Below are positions 61,701-64,000 of a stretch of 64,000 bases of DNA, piece after piece. The notes under the pieces are model-generated. The model searched no databases, had not been told where the DNA came from, and saw only the letters and a program-made list of their open reading frames with translations. The position numbers were made by a program, and so were the translations under genes. The DNA lies in NCBI GenBank assembly GCA_036244855.1, contig BQKZ01001402.1:22023-86022 (forward strand). Direction: 5' to 3'. How positions within the stretch are numbered: position 1 is the first letter of the stretch; every line of letters starts with the position of its first letter. The DNA is from Temnopleurus reevesii. Taxonomy: Eukaryota; Echinodermata; Echinoidea; Temnopleuroida; Temnopleuridae.

Positions 61701-64000
61701 AGTGAACTATGGAATCATCTGGCTAATGCAGGTAATTCCTCATTTTGGTTTGGTCTGCAATCATAGGCTCCTTGAATTGGCAACCTACTGGTACAAAATG
61801 GCTGCCAACATTGAGAACTTTCGATTCACTTTGTACACATAATTTCACAATTTCTTCTTTTTCTAGAAAAAGAGACAAAGTTTTACTTTTCTCTTTGAGT
61901 ATAATATAAACATATTGATTCTGCAAGCATTTTTGGTCAAACCCTGTTGATTCCATGTCTACTTGAGTTGAGAAAAAGAGGCCCTCATATCAACCATGAA
62001 CTTCAGCAATATTATTGTTGAACAATAGTAGGTCGTGGAGAATTAACATCCTAAGGCATAGCCGTTAACATGTCAACAGACATGGCGGCAGCTGCTTGCA
62101 TATCGGGTTGCTCACTTCTGTTGAGCACTGAAACTGAGAGCACATCAATGTCTTGGTGAGGTTCCCCGTTAAGCATTCAAAGAATTGCTCACTGTTTTAC
62201 TCTTCTAATACCTTCCTCAAAGGTGATCTGAAAGTTCTGAAATCAGCCGTCGTCTGCAACTTTGAGTACCTGCTCGCCAAGACGCACGCCTCGTCGGTGT
62301 ACCACGTCATGCAGGAACTATCCACCATCAAATGCCTGGTCCTGGACCTAGAGATAGACCTGGTCTATGCAGCCTTGGCCAAGTCCGCTGAGGCCCTGAT
62401 GGCGGATCCCCTCCAGCTAGCTGCGGAGCTCATCAGTCGACTACTCCCGATCAAAGGTAAAACATACACAGGTGCCAATCATTGGCATGTTGAATAAGAA
62501 GGAAAAATAATATGTAAATTTAAGCCTTTACATGGTACAATGAGTCTCGTACACAAGGGAAAAATTCTTTATTGCTATTCCGCAAAGTAATCTAGAGCAG
62601 GTCAAAGGAAGGAAATGTATTCAGGAAATTAGAAATTTATTTGCAGGGGACATTTCATCAATTATATTTTGTAATGATTGGCAGTCCTACACCCTTCATG
62701 AATTTCCTAGCTTTGCCTTTGAAAAAAAAATATTACATTGTTTACAAAGATTCCAAATACAATGATATTTTTTGCCGATCACATTTTTGGATGGGGTATC
62801 AAATTCTATCAATGTTAGTAATAATATTTATTCAGAACATGAAGTTTCTGTTGTGCATACATCTGTCTTCTAGCAGACAATAGTACAAATCCATTATTTT
62901 ATTTTCAATGGAAAGCAAATAAATTAGCCAGACAATGTGACAGGTGTCTCAGTAGAGCCATCAACTACACCATCAAAAGAGAGAGTTTCATTTTTAGTCC
63001 TTTTCTGTCATCCTCTAGGTCAGTACCCAAGGGATCTAGATTCCTTGGTCGCCCAGGCAATGGAATGGTGCGACCAATTCACGCGCCCCCTCCTCGTCCC
63101 CCTAACCTCCTGGCTGCCAACCCAGCACGACTCCCTCATCACCTCGGTGCAGTGCGGCCGCGAGATCGTCAAGATGGTGGTGTCGACGGACAACCAGCAG
63201 ATCATCGTCACCACCAATGACCGCACGCTGGCTTGCTACAAGCTCGCCTCCAGCGAAAAGCTTTGGTCGTGCAAGGCCGTCCATGCTGAGGACATCTCTT
63301 GCATCGCCATCTCCAAGGACGACCGCATCGTTGTTACCGGATCAGCCGACAAGACGCTCAAGCTCTGGACGGCCGACGGCGGGAAGCTTCTGAGGACAAT
63401 CGGGAAACACGAAGGGCCAATCTCCTGCGTGGCCATGACGCCGGACTGTAAGCGGGTCATCAGCGGCGCGCTGGACGGTCTGGTGAGGGTGTTTAACATC
63501 GAAGATGGCGAGCTGGTTTGGAATCTGACGGGTTCGTTGGAATCTTTGGTGTCAGTCAAGTCGAACAAGTACAGCAATATCCTGATTGCAGCATCGGCTG
63601 ATTGTAAAGTTCGGGTATGTATTCATTGAGTTTTTTTTAATTTGATTGTCATGAGAATTTGTCATGTCTTTTGTTTCTCTGTCATATGCCTGACCTCCTG
63701 ATCCCTATTTTCTATCACTATATCTCTTTCTGTCTATCTCTCTCTCTCTCTCTTGATGTCTCACCTTCTCTACTCTTCCATTATCATTCTAGTTTTTACT
63801 CCTTGTCAATGGTCAATATGTGTATTATCACGTCACTTCCAAACTTCACATTATTTTCTCCTTTCCTATACCACACTCTCTTACTCGCTCTCTCCCCTCT
63901 TTTTATCCCACCCTTGTCTTCTCATTTCTAGCCCTTAGTTTCTTGTTGTCGCTTATTGATAGTGTAACGATGCTTTTCCTCTCCCCTTCTTACAGACCTG
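43677..64000 (+). CDS. NWD1-like: NACHT and WD-repeat protein, NWD1/NWD2-like; spliced gene, 3' end beyond window
   Basis: Twelve exons join without a frame break into 1082 codons, and the gene continues past the right edge. Seen: an N-terminal alpha/beta domain (residues about 20-140, with FVLLRDAVPELQRFC and FFVSIIGNKYGDYVLPSRIE); a linker; a NACHT NTPase with Walker A GEPGSGKT at residues 409-416 (58570-58593) and a Walker B-like strand VVLDFPAEF with Asp505; a helical region (about 650-900) with the family-like stretches RFPHRVWINIRIDLG and APQPLLYGKTQYNLRRL; then WD blades from about residue 900, including DKTLKLW. The domain order and these stretches fit the NWD family, closest in style to NWD1. 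Vertebrate members are roughly 1,500-1,750 residues, so the rest of the propeller should lie outside. Known of the family: cytosolic STAND-class NTPases. Function in this animal is not shown by sequence; roles in signalling or innate immunity are inference. No signal peptide or membrane segment is visible. Intron 8 contains an assembly gap. Confidence 0.93.
43852..44023. mobile_element. GGGCGGTGTTTCACCA MITE, copy 2, in intron 1
   Basis: GGGCGGTGTTTCACCAAGA at the left, CTTGGTGAAACACCTCCC at the right, and inner arms GTTCGACTGGTATC and GATACCAGTCGAAC. It lies only about 60 bp after exon 1. Confidence 0.9.
44060..44219. mobile_element. GGGGGTGTTG-family MITE, copy 3, in intron 1
   Basis: GGGGGTGTTT at the left and GTAGCAACGCCACC at the right, with TGATTTGCGATCAATTGCAAC before the right end; diverged. 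Confidence 0.75.
44415..44525 (+). mobile_element. SINE remnant in plus orientation, intron 1
   Basis: GAGGATTCAAATCCCACTCC (B-box-like) is followed by GCTTAGAAATTTATCCAACAT and CAACCGGGTG, a diverged family head and body. Confidence 0.5.
44990..45640. repeat. Tandem repeat, about 215-240-bp unit, three copies, in intron 1
   Basis: Units share GATTATTATGATTAT, AAAAAGTATTGCAAAAGCAG, TTGAATTTAAGACATGAATA, GAAAGCGCTGTAGTTTCAC, TCTGTCAATCAGG and AAAAGGGATTTTGCATTAA, from about 44990, 45205 and 45440. Confidence 0.93.
45885..46053. mobile_element. GGGGGTGTTG-family MITE, copy 4, in intron 1
   Basis: GGGGATGTTGTTAAAAATCAA at the left and TTGAACAACACCTCC at the right, flanked on both sides by TAA. 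Confidence 0.87.
46615..46720 (-). mobile_element. SINE 5'-side fragment in intron 1
   Basis: TAATAATGATAATAG, GCAATTTAGATAACACACTTATCCACTCTG and GAGTACTCAATGTGCC match the tail side of the SINE at 34186; the head is absent. Confidence 0.65.
46762..46893 (+). repeat. Tandem copies of the exon 2 splice acceptor and exon head
   Basis: The sequence TTTCATGTTTCCTTTACAG followed by ATACCATACAGGAAAAG occurs upstream of exon 2, with acceptor AGs at 46790-46791 and 46840-46841, and the true AG at 46892-46893; spacings are 50 and 52 bp. In the exon 1 phase both upstream copies read DTIQEKF and then a TGA stop, against DTIQERFVLL in the real exon. They are therefore decayed partial duplicates of the intron-exon boundary. 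Confidence 0.88.
46894..46979 (+). CDS. NWD1-like: NWD1-like coding exon 2
   Basis: Residues 38-66. The acceptor is TTTCTTTTACAG and the donor GTGAGA. Encodes TIQERFVLLRDAVPELQRFC and ends in GLDFQ. This matches the family pattern of an acidic, glutamate-rich helix followed by PEL-x-x-FC, the helix after the first strand of the N-terminal domain. It joins in phase 1 with exon 1 and ends in phase 0. Confidence 0.92.
47641..47845. mobile_element. GGGGGTGTTG-family MITE, copy 5, in intron 2
   Basis: GGGAGTGTTGCTACAAATTTG at the left, TTTTGTAGCAACACCCCC at the right, flanked by CTAT and TATG. The body contains CAATTGCAAATTGAAACCCGC. Confidence 0.85.
48475..48552 (+). pseudogene. Relic duplicate of NWD1-like exon 3 (poison-exon candidate)
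   Basis: A TTCCTTTCAG acceptor is followed by a clear copy of exon 3 that starts LVDMHQGPSKTSTNDHEIQEII, against LVDMHQGPSNTSTNDHEMASLRIQEII in the real exon. The copy lacks 15 bases (five codons, MASLR region) in frame and runs into TAA at 48550. No donor is seen at its end. If its acceptor were used after exon 2 it would give premature termination. Whether it is ever spliced is unknown. Confidence 0.88.
48617..48730. mobile_element. Palindromic MITE-like element between relic and real exon 3
   Basis: The arms ATATTGGATGGC (from about 48621) and GCCATCCAATAT (from about 48711) are inverted, with further internal matches GGGAATATTGCACGAGT and ATCGAGTGCAATATTCCCG. It is about 110 bp and strongly hairpin-forming. 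A similar CAATATTG-based palindrome is in intron 3. Confidence 0.7.
48893..49009 (+). CDS. NWD1-like: NWD1-like coding exon 3
   Basis: Residues 67-105, in phase 0 at both ends, with acceptor TTTGCTTTCAG and donor GTGAGT. Encodes LVDMHQGPSNTSTNDHEM and then IQEIINSHQLSLGPFFV. Family members usually have a V-D-hydrophobic-R-W-G signature here; this protein has VDMHQG, so the Arg-Trp pair is missing. The SLGPFFV end continues straight into the IIGNKYG strand of exon 4. Confidence 0.93.
49041..49149. mobile_element. Palindromic MITE-like element in intron 3
   Basis: The left arm AATATAGCAATATTGAATGCC-like sequence is inverted at the right end as GCATTTCAATATTGCTATT. The inner part CCTCAGGGC pairs with GCCCTGAGG. 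It is about 110 bp, with no coding capacity. Confidence 0.75.
51290..52090. repeat. Degenerate tandem repeat, about 190-bp unit, four copies
   Basis: Units share CCATT...TTG(A/G)CGCCAAT, TTGACAGGGGTCAAATAT and a CTCAGTAATCA segment, near 51330, 51560, 51730 and 51910. Copies differ considerably. It lies wholly in intron 3. Confidence 0.6.
54535..54900 (-). mobile_element. SINE remnants in intron 3
   Basis: CACCTGGGTTGAGTGCAGCA with CAATGTGGATGTATTTCTTGC at 54553-54600, and a second piece with ACTACATTCAAGGAATTTCT and TACCGGTACCCATTCACTAC at 54841-54890. They may be one rearranged copy. Confidence 0.65.
55219..55318 (+). CDS. NWD1-like: NWD1-like coding exon 4
   Basis: Residues 106-138 plus one base, with acceptor CTCTCTTCAG and donor GTAAAT. 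Encodes SIIGNKYGDYVLPSRIEATE and FSHIRDCAFEAGK. The I-G-x-x-Y-G then L-P-x-x-I-x-x-x-E pattern is a strong hallmark of the N-terminal domain in NWD proteins. Confidence 0.94.
55765..55977. mobile_element. GGGGGTGTTG-family MITE, copy 6, in intron 4
   Basis: GGGGGTGTTGCTCAAAATCA at the left, TTTTGAACAAACCCTC at the right, with a short internal insertion (AGTGAAATAAATATTG). Confidence 0.85.
56456..56598 (+). pseudogene. Relic duplicate of intron 4 end and exon 5 head
   Basis: The block starting CTGCTAATATGCAATCAGCA at 56456 recurs at 56598 (period about 142 bp). In the upstream copy a T-rich tract and CAG at 56541-56543 are followed by ACATTAATGTTCTAGACGAG, reading DINVLDE like exon 5 (acceptor distance 145 bp). 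Then the sequences diverge and the copy reaches a stop without a donor. This is a decayed partial exon duplicate. Confidence 0.87.
56689..56791 (+). CDS. NWD1-like: NWD1-like coding exon 5
   Basis: Residues 139-172 plus two bases, with acceptor TTTTTTTTCCAG and donor GTAAGT. Encodes DINVLDEWYIQEG and VEQVYVLQPISSKLKYYYD. The LDEWY and YVLQP pieces fit the family after the N-terminal domain core. It joins exon 4 in phase 1 and exon 6 in phase 2. Confidence 0.93.
56918..57080 (-). mobile_element. tRNA-derived SINE copy in intron 5
   Basis: Contains TTACCCTGG, GCATTTCAAGGAAT and GAGTGCAGCACAATGTGGATGAATTTCTTGCTGAAAGAA as in other copies of the window; the middle and the tRNA-like head are diverged. 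The tRNA-related end lies to the right, so the element reads on the minus strand. Confidence 0.7.
57400..57551 (+). CDS. NWD1-like: NWD1-like coding exon 6
   Basis: Residues 173-223 plus one base, with acceptor CATCTTTTACAG and donor GTACAG. Encodes LSKWKKAHDALLEILQQC and EYVHDEGLLNEEQLHKYHMS, a charged helical segment linking the N-terminal domain to the region before NACHT. Confidence 0.92.
57552..57950. repeat. (GAT)n-rich minisatellite in intron 6
   Basis: GATGAT-rich DNA in which a roughly 194-bp unit is repeated: TGACAACGATGGTGAGATGA begins at 57591 and again at 57785, each followed by the same order of GTGATAGTGATAGCGATAG. Open frames across it on both strands are microsatellite artefacts. 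Confidence 0.9.
58016..59294 (+). CDS. NWD1-like: NWD1-like coding exon 7, NACHT NTPase
   Basis: Residues 224-649 plus two bases in one large exon (1279 bp). The acceptor is CTGATCCATTAG and the donor GTAAAG. Residues about 224-400 are charged and helical. Residues 405-416 hold ILLHGEPGSGKT, a classic P-loop. CVVLDFPAEF (Asp505, Glu509) is the Walker B strand: the acid at the usual +3 position is Ala, while +4 is Glu. MIIALTDSPALKVFR resembles the sensor strand, and VTSLNDRELSEMVRLFL followed by HPLPLFAKLL the NACHT helical subdomain. Third-position GC is much higher than in the flanking introns. Competing frames on the opposite strand are shadows. Confidence 0.96.
59295..59934 (+). other. 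Intron 7 of the NWD1-like gene
   Basis: 640 bp, AT-rich, without recognised repeats or exons. Confidence 0.8.
59935..60089 (+). CDS. NWD1-like: NWD1-like coding exon 8
   Basis: Residues 650-701 plus one base. The acceptor is TTCGCTACAG and the donor GTGGGT. Encodes YLTAARYGLTEAELMDLLSC and then RFPHRVWINIRIDLG. The pattern GLTEAEL-x-x-LLS and W-hydrophobic-R-x-R-x-DLG is typical of the winged-helix-like part after NACHT in this family. Confidence 0.94.
60090..60865 (+). repeat. Intron 8: GAT/GGT microsatellite, assembly gap and GAA repeat
   Basis: GATGATG-type repeats (60110-60398) run into 162 Ns (60399-60560), then (GAA)n from 60561 to about 60610 and purine-rich DNA. The true length and content are unknown. 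Reading frames through the Ns are meaningless. Confidence 0.93.
60866..61027 (+). CDS. NWD1-like: NWD1-like coding exon 9
   Basis: Residues 702-755 plus one base, with acceptor TTTTATTCCACCCAG and donor GTAATG. Encodes LISIRYLDNKMLMTWSSSII then VARQRYLSSN and KYLANLFLQTW. An R-Y-L segment followed by an A-x-x-F-x-x-T-W helix is the expected pattern of the helical repeat region. Confidence 0.94.
61028..61581 (+). other. Intron 9 of the NWD1-like gene
   Basis: 554 bp with a C-rich run near 61267 and otherwise plain AT-rich sequence. Confidence 0.8.
61582..61731 (+). CDS. NWD1-like: NWD1-like coding exon 10
   Basis: Residues 756-805 plus one base, with acceptor TTTGCATTTGCAG and donor GTAATT. 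Encodes KKWERDDRKTGDNEEVDGN, an acidic loop, then YIAPQPLLYGKTQYNLRRLS. The APQPL-x-x-x-x-x-x-x-NLR motif is a very recognisable stretch of NWD1-type proteins. Confidence 0.94.
61732..62222 (+). other. Intron 10 of the NWD1-like gene
   Basis: 491 bp with no recognised element. Confidence 0.8.
62223..62456 (+). CDS. NWD1-like: NWD1-like coding exon 11
   Basis: Residues 806-883 plus one base, with acceptor CTTCCTCAAAG and donor GTAAAA. Encodes DLKVLKSAVVCNFEYLLAKT, VLDLEIDLVYAALAKSAEAL and DPLQLAAELISRLLP, amphipathic helices that fit the alpha-helical bridge before the WD propeller. Confidence 0.93.
62457..63018 (+). other. Intron 11 of the NWD1-like gene
   Basis: 562 bp, AT-rich, no recognised element. 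Confidence 0.8.
63019..63614 (+). CDS. NWD1-like: NWD1-like coding exon 12, start of the WD propeller
   Basis: Residues 884-1082, with acceptor CATCCTCTAG and donor GTATGT, ending in phase 0. After AQAMEWCDQFTRPLLVPL and SWLPTQHDSL come WD blades: IVKMVVSTDNQQIIVTTNDR, then HAEDISCIAISKDDRIVVTG with DKTLKLW, then HEGPISCVAMTPDCKRVISG with DGLVRVFN, then a fourth ending in ADCKVR. Codon use is GC-rich compared with the flanks. Confidence 0.96.
63615..63995 (+). other. Intron 12 of the NWD1-like gene
   Basis: 381 bp with a CT-rich tract around 63725-63760 and a TTCTTACAG acceptor at the right edge. Confidence 0.85.
63996..64000 (+). CDS. NWD1-like: NWD1-like coding exon 13, first five bases only
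   Basis: The bases after the acceptor read ACC TG, a Thr and the start of a Trp codon in phase 0. Joined to exon 12 this gives ADCKVRTW, exactly the Trp expected at the end of a WD blade. This supports the junction even though only five bases are seen. Confidence 0.8.

Noticed and set aside
63020..63577. Minus-strand frames opposite exon 12
   Set aside because: Shadows of the WD-repeat exon.

Overview
The window looks like nuclear genomic DNA of a marine deuterostome invertebrate, most likely an echinoderm and perhaps a sea urchin. Reasons: one spliced gene with GT-AG introns, GC-richer coding exons in AT-rich surroundings, many copies of a tRNA-derived SINE, several small inverted-repeat (MITE-like) families, long tandem arrays, (CAT)n and (CT)n microsatellites, and an assembly gap at 60399-60560. 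The species assignment is inference from general character, not from a diagnostic sequence.

Only one protein-coding gene is well supported. It is a plus-strand NACHT and WD-repeat gene of the NWD1/NWD2 type. It starts at an ATG at 43677 and runs off the right edge. Twelve coding exons (43677-43788, 46894-46979, 48893-49009, 55219-55318, 56689-56791, 57400-57551, 58016-59294, 59935-60089, 60866-61027, 61582-61731, 62223-62456, 63019-63614) and the first five bases of a thirteenth (63996-64000) join in a single open frame. All splice phases agree, giving 1082 codons. The order is an N-terminal alpha/beta domain of the NWD/TEP1/NPHP3 type, a helical linker, a NACHT NTPase with Walker A motif GEPGSGKT, a helical region, and the first WD-repeat blades. 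Such proteins are cytosolic signal-transduction NTPases of the STAND class. The WD propeller normally acts as sensor or scaffold, and the NACHT as nucleotide-controlled switch.

Regions 1-42642 hold no convincing gene. They are a patchwork of degenerate tandem arrays (about 1.0-4.0, 6.8-8.1, 15.0-15.7, 17.7-19.2, 19.6-20.3, 22.3-23.3, 31.7-32.4, 35.4-37.3, 37.3-38.3, 39.0-40.8 and 41.1-41.7 kb), SINE copies, MITE-like palindromes, CT-rich tracts, and a CAT/GAT microsatellite zone at 26.9-30.5 kb. A 700-bp element with perfect 21-bp terminal inverted repeats sits at 28221-28920. One possible small exon lies at 17310-17360.

The most striking signal is inside the gene. Three different coding exons (2, 3 and 5) are each preceded by decayed partial copies of their own 3' splice site plus the start of the exon. 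Exon 2 has two extra copies in a row about 50 bp apart, exon 3 has one copy 418 bp upstream, and exon 5 has one copy 145 bp upstream. Each copy carries an intact-looking acceptor and a stop codon when read in the gene frame. This repeated duplication of intron-exon boundaries in one gene could supply poison exons or cryptic acceptors, or simply mark local tandem duplication.
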